NCBI GenBank assembly: GCA_045646965.1
Contig: JAZRLR010000023.1
Coordinates: 124,001-188,000 of the forward strand
Reading direction: 5' to 3'
Source of the DNA: HGM04593 sp045646965
GTDB lineage: Bacteria; Bacteroidota; Bacteroidia; Bacteroidales; Bacteroidaceae
Length of the DNA stretch: 64,000 nt
Below, one piece after another: positions 51,475 through 59,950 of this stretch (position 1 is its first letter; every line of letters begins with the position of its first letter). The position numbers were made by a program, and so were the translations under genes. A model generated the notes under the pieces. It saw only the letters and a program-made list of their open reading frames with translations. It had not been told where the DNA came from and searched no databases.

Positions 51475-52518
51475 TTACTTGTTCTCGGGACGGAGCTGAC
51501 GAACAACCTCGGCTGTACGCCACATCTCGCTGTCGTGGAGAGCCTGAAGCTCCTCGTTGAGTTTCTCACGATAGTCGGGCTGTGAGTTAGAGTCGATAGA
51601 ACGCTGTGCCTCTTTACCTGTCTTAACAGAGTCGTACAACTGATACATAACGGGCTTGATTGCATCGTGGAAAGGAGTCATCCAGTCGAGAGCACCACGC
51701 TGTGCAGTAGTAGAGCAGTTAGCGTACATCCAGTCCATACCGTTCTTTGCGAAGAGGGGCATCAAAGACTGTGTAAGCTCCTCAACTGTCTCGTTGAATG
51801 CCTCTGAAGGAGTGTGGCCGTTCTCACGCAACACCTCGTACTGTGCAAGAAGAAGTCCCTGGATAGCACCCATCAAAGAACCACGCTCACCGGTGAGGTC
51901 AGAAACAGCCTCGCGCTGGAATGTAGTCTCGAACATATAACCTGAACCGATACCGATACCGAAAGCAAGAACGCGGTCGAGAGCCTTGCCTGTTACGTTC
52001 TGATAGATAGCGTATGAAGAGTTCAAGCCACGGCCCTCGAGGAACATAGTACGCAAAGAGGTACCTGAACCCTTGGGAGCAACCATAATAACGTCGATGT
52101 CAGCGGGAGGAACGATACCTGTTCTGTCGCTCCAGTTGATACCGAAACCGTGAGAGAAGTAAAGAGCCTTGCCTGCTGTGAGGTAGGGTTTTACCTTGGG
52201 CCAGATAGCGATCTGCGCAGCGTCAGAAAGAAGCATACAAACGATTGTACCCTTCTCGGCAGCCTCCTCGATAGAGAAGAGTGTCTCACCGGGAACCCAA
52301 CCATCTTTCACAGCCTTGTCGTATGTGCTACCCTCACGCTGACCAACGATTACGTTGAAACCGTTGTCACGCAAGTTGCAAGCCTGACCGGGGCCCTGAA
52401 CACCGTATCCGAGCACTGCAATTGTCTCATCTTTCAAAATCTCACGAGCTTTCTCCAAAGAAAACTCTTTGGGTGTAATTACATTCTCAATTACACCGCC
52501 AAAATTCATTTCTGCCAT
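51475..52518 (-). CDS. ilvC: Ketol-acid reductoisomerase
   Basis: The 347-residue enzyme has the NADPH-binding AVLGYGVQGPGQACNLRDNGFNVIVGQREGSTYDKA, then FSHGFGINW, APKGSGTSLR and YMFETTFQREAVSDLTGERG (metal-binding acidic residues). It ends in a knotted C-terminal domain with FNETVEELTQSLMPLFAKNG. It isomerises and reduces 2-acetolactate or 2-aceto-2-hydroxybutyrate to the dihydroxyacid, the second step of valine and isoleucine synthesis. It is the last gene of the ilvD-ilvB-ilvN-ilvC operon, 20 bp after ilvN. Confidence 0.97.
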   Translation of the reverse strand: MAEMNFGGVIENVITPKEFSLEKAREILKDETIAVLGYGVQGPGQACNLRDNGFNVIVGQREGSTYDKAVKDGWVPGETLFSIEEAAEKGTIVCMLLSDAAQIAIWPKVKPYLTAGKALYFSHGFGINWSDRTGIVPPADIDVIMVAPKGSGTSLRTMFLEGRGLNSSYAIYQNVTGKALDRVLAFGIGIGSGYMFETTFQREAVSDLTGERGSLMGAIQGLLLAQYEVLRENGHTPSEAFNETVEELTQSLMPLFAKNGMDWMYANCSTTAQRGALDWMTPFHDAIKPVMYQLYDSVKTGKEAQRSIDSNSQPDYREKLNEELQALHDSEMWRTAEVVRQLRPENK

Positions 52519-52538
52519 AATTGTAATTTGTTTTTTAG

Positions 52539-53093
52539 TTATTTGTTATTTATTGTTTTTCGTTTTGCATCTTCATCAAAAAGATGGTCACTGAGATTTA
52601 CATTCACATCGCGTGTAATAGCCACACGTCCCGATTTTACAAACTGCAGCACGCACTGCTCTGCCACGAACTCTTTGTAGAGGCTCATAACGGCGTCGGT
52701 CTTTCCTGTTTTCTCCACCACGGTGTATGTAGAGTTAATCTCTATCACACGCGCATTATTGTGACGGATAATCTTGGAAATCTGCTGATTCTCGAGCAGG
52801 CGGGGAGTTGAGAGCTTGTAAAGCGCAACCTCCTGAATAAATATCTCGTTGTCGGTAAAGTAGTATGCCTTGAGTACATCTATCTTTTTCTCAATACGCT
52901 TGGTTACGCGCTGTATGAGCCACTCTGTAGTCCACAATGAAATTGTGTAACGGTGAACTCCCTCTATGTGCGAAGAGGACACGTTCAATGTCTCGATATT
53001 CATCTGACGGCGTGTAAACTCGGCCGTAACCTGATTCAGCATTCCGGCAATATTTTCGGAATAGACAATAACGGTATATAATTTCTTCTCCAT
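52539..53093 (-). CDS. ilvN: Acetolactate synthase small (regulatory) subunit
   Basis: The 184-residue protein has an N-terminal ACT domain (about 1-80: LYTVIVYSENIAGMLNQVTAEFTRRQMNIETLNV) and the IlvN/IlvH C-terminal domain with RHNNARVIEINSTYTVVEKTGKTDAVMSLYKEF. It binds valine and activates the large subunit. Length is close to the usual 160-180. It starts 5 bp after ilvB and precedes ilvC by 20 bp. A thioesterase gene sometimes found at this place in Bacteroidota is absent. Confidence 0.95.
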   Translation of the reverse strand: MEKKLYTVIVYSENIAGMLNQVTAEFTRRQMNIETLNVSSSHIEGVHRYTISLWTTEWLIQRVTKRIEKKIDVLKAYYFTDNEIFIQEVALYKLSTPRLLENQQISKIIRHNNARVIEINSTYTVVEKTGKTDAVMSLYKEFVAEQCVLQFVKSGRVAITRDVNVNLSDHLFDEDAKRKTINNK

Positions 53094-53098
53094 AGTCT

Positions 53099-54793
53099 TT
53101 ACTCTAAAATCATATCACAAACCGACGCTCCCAGGGGTACCATCGGGAATACATTATCCTCGTTACGCACGGTCACGTTCAGCAGGAAGGGGCCGTCTGT
53201 CGAGAGCATCTCCTGTATAGCGTCGTCGAGCTCGCTGCGGTCCTGCACAAAACGTGTGGGGATGCCGTAGGCCTCGGCAAGCTTGCAGAAGTTGGGGTTG
53301 CACATAGGTGTCCACGAACAGCGGTTATCATAGAAGAGTTCCTGCCACTGACGCACCATTCCCAAGTAGTTATTGTCGAGAACGACCATCTTCACGGGGC
53401 ACTTGTGCTCCATAATTGTTCCGAGCTCCTGCATATTCATTTGGAAACCGCCGTCACCCGCAAAGAGGCAGACAGTTCTGTCGGGACGTCCCATTGTGGC
53501 ACCCATAGCTGCGGGAAGGCCGAAGCCCATAGTACCCAAGCCGCCCGAAGTAATTATGCTGTGGGGCTCTCTGTACTTGAAGTAACGTGCCGCAAACATC
53601 TGGTTCTGGCCCACGTCGGTAACGAGGATTGCTCTGTGGTCGGTTGCCTCGCTCACCTTGCGTGCCACCTCGCCCATAAGCACGGGGCCCTCGGTGGGAT
53701 ATATCGCCTTGTCTATAACCTTGCTTTTCTCAATTGCGTCACACTGTGCAAAGCGGTCTATCCACTCCTGGTGGTCGGCCTCCTTGAGCAGGGCTGTAAT
53801 GAGGGGCAAAGTCTCTTTACAATCTCCTATAACGGGTATGTCGATTGCGATATTCTTGTCAATCTCCACCTTGTCCACGTCGAGATGGATTATCTTTGCC
53901 TGCTTTGCGTATGTCTCCATATTACCCGTTACACGGTCGCTGAATCGCATACCCACGGCAATGAGCACATCGCACTCGTTTGTGTTCACATTGGGGCCAA
54001 GGTTTCCGTGCATACCCAGCATACCCATACACAAGGGGTGCTCCGAGGGCAGCGCCGAGAGACCGAGCAGCGTGCGTGCTGCGGGAAGATTGGCCTTTTC
54101 TATGAAATCTATGAGCTCGCGATGAGCGTTACCAAGCTCCACGCCCTGACCTACAAGTACAAAGGGACGCTTTGCGCGGTTTATGAGGTCGGCAGCCTCC
54201 TTTATCGCCTCCATATTGGGTGTGGGATAAGGAATGTAGCTGCGTACAAAATCGACGTGTTCGGGCTCGTAGAGCACCTTTGCCATCTGTGCGTTCTTTG
54301 TAAAGTCGAGCACCACAGGGCCGGGACGACCTGTGCTCGCAATGTAGAAGGCACGCGACACGGCCCACGCCACATCTTCGGCGCGACGTATCTGATAGCT
54401 CCATTTTGTGATAGGCTGTGTAATACCTACAAGGTCGATTTCCTGAAAGGCATCGGTACCGAGCACTGCCGAGCTCACCTGTCCTGCGATTACCACGATA
54501 GGTGTGCTGTCGAGCATTGCGTCACTGATACCTGTGAGAGTATTTGTTGCGCCGGGGCCGCTTGTTACGATGCTGACACCCACTTTACCCGAACTGCGGG
54601 CATATCCCTGCGCTGCGTGAATAGCAGCCTGCTCGTGACGTACAAGTATCTGACGGAAATCCTCTTTATAATCATAAAGCGAGTCGAATACCGGTATAAT
54701 CGAGCCGCCCGGATAGCCGAAGATAGTATCTACATTCTCGTTCTTCAAAGAACGGAGGAGTGCTTCACCACCGGAGATTAATTCTTTATTCAT
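53099..54793 (-). CDS. ilvB: Acetolactate synthase large subunit
   Basis: The 564-residue TPP enzyme has the N-terminal FGYPGGSIIPVFD and VRHEQAAIHAAQGYAR (catalytic Glu). The central AGQVSSAVLGTDAFQEIDLVG is the AHAS-specific Gln/Phe region. The C-terminal TPP motif is GDGGFQMNMQELGTIMEHKCPVKMVVLDNNYLGM. It condenses two pyruvates, or pyruvate and 2-oxobutyrate, to acetohydroxyacids. The DAFQEIDLVGIT region indicates biosynthetic AHAS rather than the catabolic form. It lies 20 bp after ilvD and 5 bp before ilvN. Confidence 0.97.
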   Translation of the reverse strand: MNKELISGGEALLRSLKNENVDTIFGYPGGSIIPVFDSLYDYKEDFRQILVRHEQAAIHAAQGYARSSGKVGVSIVTSGPGATNTLTGISDAMLDSTPIVVIAGQVSSAVLGTDAFQEIDLVGITQPITKWSYQIRRAEDVAWAVSRAFYIASTGRPGPVVLDFTKNAQMAKVLYEPEHVDFVRSYIPYPTPNMEAIKEAADLINRAKRPFVLVGQGVELGNAHRELIDFIEKANLPAARTLLGLSALPSEHPLCMGMLGMHGNLGPNVNTNECDVLIAVGMRFSDRVTGNMETYAKQAKIIHLDVDKVEIDKNIAIDIPVIGDCKETLPLITALLKEADHQEWIDRFAQCDAIEKSKVIDKAIYPTEGPVLMGEVARKVSEATDHRAILVTDVGQNQMFAARYFKYREPHSIITSGGLGTMGFGLPAAMGATMGRPDRTVCLFAGDGGFQMNMQELGTIMEHKCPVKMVVLDNNYLGMVRQWQELFYDNRCSWTPMCNPNFCKLAEAYGIPTRFVQDRSELDDAIQEMLSTDGPFLLNVTVRNEDNVFPMVPLGASVCDMILE

Positions 54794-54813
54794 CGGTTAT
54801 CTTTTTTAAGTTT

Positions 54814-56619
54814 TTACTCTTTAATTATTCTAACGCCACCCTTGTCGGCCGAGCTCACCATATTGGCATAAGCCTTGAGGCTCTTTGATATAACTCTGTC
54901 GCGTGTGAGGGGGAACATTTCGCGCGCTGCAAGTTCCTCGTCGGTGAGTTTCACGTTGATTGTGCGTGCAGGGATATCTATTTCAATGATATCGCCGTCG
55001 CGCAACTTACCGATGTTTCCGCCTGCGGCAGCCTCGGGTGAGATGTGACCGATGCTCAAGCCCGATGTTCCGCCACTGAAACGGCCGTCGGTAATGAGCG
55101 CGCACTCCTTGCCCAGATGGCGCGATTTAATATATGATGTGGGATAGAGCATCTCCTGCATACCGGGACCACCCTTGGGGCCCTCGTACACAATTACAAC
55201 TACATCGCCGGCTTTTACATCGCCGCCCAAAATACCCTCAACGGCAGCATCCTGCGAGTCGAATACCTTGGCTGTACCTGTAAATTTCCAAATGCTCTCA
55301 TCTACGCCTGCGGTTTTTACCACGCAGCCGTCCTGTGCTATATTTCCAAAGAGGATGGCCAATCCGCCGTCCTTTGTGTATGCGTGCTCAATGTCGCGTA
55401 TGCAACCGTTCTCGCGGTCGGTGTCGAGTGTCTCGTACACCTCGCTCTGCGAGCCCATCTGGTTGCTGAACACGTTGGCAGGGCCTGTGCTGTATATGCG
55501 CTGTGCCTCGGCATCTACAGTTGCACCTGTAATGCAGTATTTCTCAATGTCCTCGCCCAGAGTAGCACCGTTCACGCGCTTGAGCGATGTGTTCAAAAGG
55601 CCGCCCTTGGCGAGCTCACCCATAATTCCTATGATACCGCCTGCACGTCCGCAATCCTGTACGCTGTATTTGGGGCCGTTGGGAGCCAGCTTGCACAAAC
55701 AGGGAACGGCACGGCTCAAGCGGTCGATGTCGGCCATCTTAAAGTCTACGCCGGCCTCCTGTGCCACTGCGAGCAGGTGCAGGATGGTATTTGTAGAGCC
55801 TCCCATCGCAATGTCGAGTGTCATTGCGTTGAGGAACGCGTCGCGCACGGCTATGCTGCGAGGCAGAACGCTGTCGTCGCCCTCCTCATAGTATTTAAGG
55901 GCGTTTGTGACAATCTGTTTTGCGGCGTCCTTGAGCAACTGCACGCGGTTTGTGTGTGTCGAAAGTATTGTACCGTTACCGGGCAACGAAAGACCGATAG
56001 CCTCGGTAAGAGAGTTCATTGAGTTGGCGGTGAACATACCCGAGCAGCATCCGCAACCGGGGCAAGAGCGTTTCTCAACCTCGGCGAGCTCTTCGTCGCT
56101 CACGCTTGTATCGGCAGCTTTCACCATAGCCGAGATAAGGTCGAGGTTCTCACCCTTCCAGGTACCCTTTTCCATAGGGCCGCCCGATACAAACACTGTG
56201 GGAATGTTAAGGCGCATAGATGCCATAAGCATACCCGGGGTAATTTTGTCGCAGTTCGAGATACATACGAGGGCGTCTACCTTGTGGGCGTTGCACATAT
56301 ACTCCACGCTGTCTGCAATGATATCGCGCGAGGGAAGAGAGTACAACATACCGTCGTGTCCCATAGCAATTCCATCGTCTATTGCAATGGTATTGAACTC
56401 CGCTGCATAGCAGCCGAGTTTTTCAATTTCGCGCTTCACAATCTGACCGGCCTCGTGCAAGTGAGTGTGTCCCGGAACGAGCTGTGTAAATGAGTTGGCG
56501 ATTGCGATGATGGGCTTTCCAAACATCTCGCGTTTCATACCGTTGGCAATCCACAGTGCTCGGGCACCCGCCATACGGCGTCCCTCGGTGCATTGTGCGC
56601 TTCTTAATTTATTTTTCAT
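54814..56619 (-). CDS. ilvD: Dihydroxy-acid dehydratase
   Basis: The 601-residue enzyme has cluster-ligand cysteines in ISNCDKITPGM and in SCPGCGCCSGMFTANSMN, plus DGRFSGGTSGLSIGHISPEAAAGG near the C-terminus. It converts dihydroxyisovalerate and dihydroxymethylvalerate to the 2-oxoacids, the third step of valine and isoleucine synthesis. It is the first structural gene of the operon, preceded by a leader peptide and attenuator hairpins between 56686 and 56811. Enzyme order along the operon is ilvD-ilvB-ilvN-ilvC, a common Bacteroidota arrangement. Confidence 0.97.
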   Translation of the reverse strand: MKNKLRSAQCTEGRRMAGARALWIANGMKREMFGKPIIAIANSFTQLVPGHTHLHEAGQIVKREIEKLGCYAAEFNTIAIDDGIAMGHDGMLYSLPSRDIIADSVEYMCNAHKVDALVCISNCDKITPGMLMASMRLNIPTVFVSGGPMEKGTWKGENLDLISAMVKAADTSVSDEELAEVEKRSCPGCGCCSGMFTANSMNSLTEAIGLSLPGNGTILSTHTNRVQLLKDAAKQIVTNALKYYEEGDDSVLPRSIAVRDAFLNAMTLDIAMGGSTNTILHLLAVAQEAGVDFKMADIDRLSRAVPCLCKLAPNGPKYSVQDCGRAGGIIGIMGELAKGGLLNTSLKRVNGATLGEDIEKYCITGATVDAEAQRIYSTGPANVFSNQMGSQSEVYETLDTDRENGCIRDIEHAYTKDGGLAILFGNIAQDGCVVKTAGVDESIWKFTGTAKVFDSQDAAVEGILGGDVKAGDVVVIVYEGPKGGPGMQEMLYPTSYIKSRHLGKECALITDGRFSGGTSGLSIGHISPEAAAGGNIGKLRDGDIIEIDIPARTINVKLTDEELAAREMFPLTRDRVISKSLKAYANMVSSADKGGVRIIKE

Positions 56620-56685
56620 AACAAGTAAATCTTTTTTAGAACCCGGGAGGGATGCAGTTTGTGCACCGTCCTATGTTCAAGTAAT

Positions 56686-56744
56686 AAAAAAGCCCTCCTC
56701 GTTAATAGAGAAAGGCACGTTTCAACATACACACAGCCCATCTC
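56686..56744 (-). promoter_or_regulatory. ilv operon attenuator: antiterminator and terminator hairpins
   Basis: Reading toward ilvD, GCCTTTCTC (56716-56708), loop TATTAAC and GAGGAGGGC (56700-56692) form a 9-bp stem followed by TTTTTT (56691-56686), an intrinsic terminator. GAGATGGGC (56744-56736), which starts in the leader stop codon, pairs with the same GCCTTTCTC at eight of nine positions, giving a mutually exclusive antiterminator. A ribosome reaching the stop would cover GAGATGGGC and allow termination. Stalling at the Ile/Val codons would leave it free and let transcription enter ilvD. Between the terminator and ilvD (56620-56685) I see no further hairpin of note. Confidence 0.8.
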
Positions 56745-56811
56745 ATCCCATTTTTTGCGATAGGACGACCACCACGTTAATGGTGTTGATGGAAATTGTG
56801 CGAACGAGCAT
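56743..56811 (-). CDS. ilv leader peptide
   Basis: An ATG at 56811 opens a 22-codon frame ending at TGA 56745-56743. Ten of 22 residues are branched-chain, with INTINVVVVL in the middle: Ile at 6, 8 and 11, Val at 3 and 13-16, Leu at 2 and 17. It lies 124 nt upstream of ilvD, in the same direction, with terminator and antiterminator hairpins directly after it. The frame is too short for routine gene callers. It is read as a control peptide whose translation senses charged tRNA-Ile, -Val and -Leu. Confidence 0.8.
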   Translation of the reverse strand: MLVRTISINTINVVVVLSQKMG

Positions 56812-56838
56812 AATTCTTTTCTATAATAATAAAATTAA

Positions 56839-56856
56839 GACAACCGCTTGGTTGTC
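56839..56856 (-). other. Leader hairpin between ilv promoter and leader peptide
   Basis: GACAACC (56839-56845) and GGTTGTC (56850-56856) form a perfect 7-bp stem around four bases. It lies between the promoter and the leader ATG and has no T run. It may stabilise the 5' end or act as a pause site. Confidence 0.5.
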
Positions 56857-56868
56857 GTTATTTGCCCG

Positions 56869-56899
56869 CAAAAATAATCTCTTTTTTCAGCATAACAAA
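56869..56899 (-). promoter_or_regulatory. ilv operon promoter
   Basis: On the minus strand TTTTG (56899-56895), 18 bp, then TATTTTTG (56876-56869). Transcription would begin near 56862, about 50 nt before the leader peptide ATG. The rest of the divergent gap (56900-57169) holds the transporter promoter and AT-rich sequence. Confidence 0.65.
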
Positions 56900-57112
56900 A
56901 AAAATAATGAAAAATTAACGGCCACAGTATCAAAAAAGAGCGAAAAAGTGATTTTTGCATAAGAGGTTAAGAAATTAGCTCCTTTGCACAGTGTATAAAC
57001 AGCACAAAATCAGCAGTTTTTTCCCTCTCGCGCTACCTTTATTAATTGATTTTATCTATTAATACTATTGAAAGTAACTTATTATTTAATCTATTTTATG
57101 CTTTTTTAGCAG

Positions 57113-57120
57113 TACCTTTG
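57113..57120 (+). promoter_or_regulatory. -7 element of the AspT/YidE-like gene
   Basis: TACCTTTG is a perfect -7 box 49 bp before the ATG at 57170. No TTG is visible at the ideal distance. Confidence 0.55.
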
Positions 57121-57169
57121 CACATTCCTAACGACAATGTGAAGAACTATTCAAAAATTATATAAAACA

Positions 57170-58843
57170 ATGGATTTTATCTTGAATCTTCTGCAAGGAA
57201 ATGCAGGTCAATGGAGCGGCGGAATCGCACATTCGATGATTATACTTGCACTTACCATTGCATTCGGAGTAATGCTTGGCCGCGTAAAGGTGGCGGGAAT
57301 CTCTTTCGGTGTAACGTGGATTCTTTTCGTGGGAATTATCTTTTCACACTTCGGCTACACACTCGACGGCGACCTTTTACATTTTGTAAAGGAGTTCGGA
57401 CTTATTTTGTTTGTCTTTTCTATCGGACTGCAGGTGGGCCCCGGATTCTTTTCGAGTTTTAAATCGGGCGGCATCACCCTGTGTGCCATAACCTGTGTAA
57501 TTGTGCTTTGCGACGTACTCGCAGCATTGGGCGTACACTTTGCCACAGGCACTCCCATCACCACCGTAACAGGTATCCTTTCGGGAGCCGTAACAAACAC
57601 CCCCGGCCTCGGTGCAGCGCAGCAGGCATACAGAGAGATTACCGGAACATCGGCGACCGACATTGCGCTCGGCTATAGTGTAGCCTATCCCCTCGGAGTC
57701 ATTGGCTGCATCCTCTCGATGCTTGCCATAAAAGCAGTTTTCTACAAGAAAGACATCATCCCTGCCCACGACGACACAAAGAAAGACCTCAACGTGGAAC
57801 CTTTGACCATAGAGATAAAGAACCCCACCATAGCAGGGAAAACTCTCGCAAGCATACACCGCACACTGAACTACGACTTTGTGGTATCGCGCATTATGCA
57901 CAGCACTACAAAAGCCATTGAGATAGCCGACTCGAACAGCACAATGCAGGTGGGCGACAAGATACTTGTAATTGTAAAACCCTCACAGCGCGAGAGCATC
58001 CTCAACCTCTTCGGCAGCGAGTGCATCGTAGACTGGGACAAGGCCGACGGACAGTTCAAGTCGCGCAAGATTATTGTGACAAACCCCAAACTCAACGGCA
58101 TTGCACTCTCAAAATTGAGCCTGCGCCAGAACTTTAAGGTAAACCTCACAAGAGTGAACCGTGCGGGTATCGACCTTGTGGCCGCACCCGAACTGCGTCT
58201 GCAACTGGGCGACGTAGTTACCGTAGTGGGACTCGACAGCTCGGTGGGCAGTGTCAAGAGAATCCTCGGTGACTCGCGCAAACGCCTTGACCACCCCAAC
58301 CTCATCCCCATCTTCATAGGTATCGCACTCGGTTGCATCCTGGGAAGCCTCCCCATATTTGTCCCCGGAATGTCACAGCCCGTCAAGTTGGGACTTGCAG
58401 GCGGCCCGCTTGTAGTGGCAATCCTCATCAGCTATTTCGGCCCTAAATATCGCCTTGTCACATACACCACAATGAGCGCCAATCTTATGATAAGAGAGAT
58501 AGGAATTTCTCTCTTCCTTGCCTGCGTGGGACTCGAGGCGGGCAAAGGATTTGTAGACACCATCGTAAACAACGGCGGTTTGTGGTGGGTGCTCTACGGA
58601 GCTTTCATTACCATCGTGCCCCTGATAATTGCAGGAACCGTGGGACGTTTCGGCTTCAAGATTCCTTACATCACCCTCATCGGAGTAATGTCGGGCTCTT
58701 GCACAAACCCTCCCGCCCTTGCATTTGCCAACGAGCAGGACAAGAACAGCGACAAAGCATCTGTGGGATATGCCACAGTCTACCCCCTCGCAATGTTTTT
58801 GCGAATACTCACAGCACAGCTTATTATTCTGCTCTTCTGCTAA
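57170..58843 (+). CDS. AspT/YidE/YbjL-type putative transporter
   Basis: The 557-residue membrane protein has two hydrophobic halves (about residues 10-190 and 385-555), each with the YidE/YbjL duplication signature: GLILFVFSIGLQVGPGFFSSFK and ISLFLACVGLEAGKGFVDTI. Two TrkA-C regulatory domains lie between (about 210-290 and 295-370). This is the aspartate:alanine exchanger superfamily layout. The repeats contain GVLSGAVTNTPGLGAAQQA and GVMSGSCTNPPALAFANEQ substrate-gate motifs. It is a predicted dicarboxylate or amino-acid antiporter with unknown substrate. It diverges from the ilv operon. Confidence 0.88.
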   Translation: MDFILNLLQGNAGQWSGGIAHSMIILALTIAFGVMLGRVKVAGISFGVTWILFVGIIFSHFGYTLDGDLLHFVKEFGLILFVFSIGLQVGPGFFSSFKSGGITLCAITCVIVLCDVLAALGVHFATGTPITTVTGILSGAVTNTPGLGAAQQAYREITGTSATDIALGYSVAYPLGVIGCILSMLAIKAVFYKKDIIPAHDDTKKDLNVEPLTIEIKNPTIAGKTLASIHRTLNYDFVVSRIMHSTTKAIEIADSNSTMQVGDKILVIVKPSQRESILNLFGSECIVDWDKADGQFKSRKIIVTNPKLNGIALSKLSLRQNFKVNLTRVNRAGIDLVAAPELRLQLGDVVTVVGLDSSVGSVKRILGDSRKRLDHPNLIPIFIGIALGCILGSLPIFVPGMSQPVKLGLAGGPLVVAILISYFGPKYRLVTYTTMSANLMIREIGISLFLACVGLEAGKGFVDTIVNNGGLWWVLYGAFITIVPLIIAGTVGRFGFKIPYITLIGVMSGSCTNPPALAFANEQDKNSDKASVGYATVYPLAMFLRILTAQLIILLFC

Positions 58844-58860
58844 AGAGCACTTCACATATA

Positions 58861-58902
58861 AAAAAGCGTGATGCAGCCTCGGAGGGCTGCATCACGCTTT
58901 TT
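58861..58902. terminator. Strong bidirectional terminator
   Basis: AAAAAGCGTGATGCAGCC (58861-58878), loop TCGGAG, GGCTGCATCACGCTTTTT (58885-58902). The perfect 18-bp stem serves both the AspT-like gene and the convergent permease gene. Confidence 0.95.
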
Positions 58903-58915
58903 ACACAAGATATAT

Positions 58916-59950
58916 CTATCGGCGCAGCGCCTTGTCCTTGAGCACCACATATATGATTACCGGAGCACCGATGACAGGCGTTACGGCTCCCAGCGGCAAG
59001 AGCCCTCCGGCTCCCGGCAGCTGACACACAATATTACACAAAAGAGCCACAGAACTGCCCAAAAGAATTGTCACAGGCAGCAGCACACGGTGATTCTCTG
59101 TGCCCACGGCAAGACGCGCAAGATGCGGAACGGCAAGCCCCAAGAAAGCTATCGGCCCGCAGAAAGCTGTCACCGCGGCAGTGAGCACCCCCACAATAAT
59201 CAAAAGAGCAGCCCTCACACGCTTTGTGTCCACACCGAGGTTACGGGCATAGTTATCGCCGAGTAGCAACGCATTGAGCGGCTTCACCATAAGCAGTGCA
59301 CACAGAAGCATAGAGCCCGTGACAGCCACAAAAAGCGGCAAGTGTCCCAACGACACAGCGCCAAAGCTGCCCATACCCCAAATGAGATAGGAGTGTACCC
59401 CCTCGGCGGTAGAGAAATAGTTGAGCAACGAAATCACCGACGAGGTGAGATAACTTATGGCAAGGCCCGCAATGAGCAGAAAAATATTATTTGAAAGCAA
59501 CGACGAGAGAGCAAGCACAATAAGAATTATGCACAAAGCCCCCACAAAAGCACCACAGAGCACCGCCACATAGCCACCTACAGAGGCCGTGCCGGCAGCC
59601 ACCACACCTTGCAGAAGCAGCATAACTACAGCCACCCCAAGCCCCGCTCCGCTGTTTATACCAAGCACTTCGGGGCCCGCAAGAGGGTTACTGAAAAGAG
59701 TCTGCAACAGAAGGCCCGCCACCGACAGCGACGCACCGGCAAAGAGCGCCGTCACCGCCTGCGGAAAGCGTGTCTCGGCTACAATGAGACGCCACCCCTC
59801 GTTGCCGCCATCGCCTCCCGTCAATATATCGAATACCGACAGAAAGGGGATATCCACAGAACCACGGAAAATGTTTGCGGCAAAGAGCAACAAAAGCAAC
59901 ACACCCCACACACCGAAAAGCACCGCAGCACTACTCTTGCATTTTTTCAT
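58916..59950 (-). CDS. FecCD/BtuC-family ABC transporter permease
   Basis: The 344-residue protein has about ten transmembrane segments and the FecCD motifs: RFPQAVTALFAGASLSVAGLLLQTLFSNPLAGPEVLGINSGAGLG at the front, NDxLLGD-type MVKPLNALLLGDNYARNLGV, and CGPIAFLGLAVPHLARLAVG for ATPase coupling. It would import a ferric siderophore, heme or cobamide across the inner membrane. It overlaps the binding-protein gene by 20 bp. No ATPase gene follows before the strong terminator, so the ATPase must lie elsewhere. Confidence 0.93.
   Translation of the reverse strand: MKKCKSSAAVLFGVWGVLLLLLFAANIFRGSVDIPFLSVFDILTGGDGGNEGWRLIVAETRFPQAVTALFAGASLSVAGLLLQTLFSNPLAGPEVLGINSGAGLGVAVVMLLLQGVVAAGTASVGGYVAVLCGAFVGALCIILIVLALSSLLSNNIFLLIAGLAISYLTSSVISLLNYFSTAEGVHSYLIWGMGSFGAVSLGHLPLFVAVTGSMLLCALLMVKPLNALLLGDNYARNLGVDTKRVRAALLIIVGVLTAAVTAFCGPIAFLGLAVPHLARLAVGTENHRVLLPVTILLGSSVALLCNIVCQLPGAGGLLPLGAVTPVIGAPVIIYVVLKDKALRR

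Noticed and set aside
53405..54781. 458-residue plus-strand frame opposite ilvB
   Set aside because: ilvB has complete TPP motifs; the other strand is Cys/His-rich shadow sequence.
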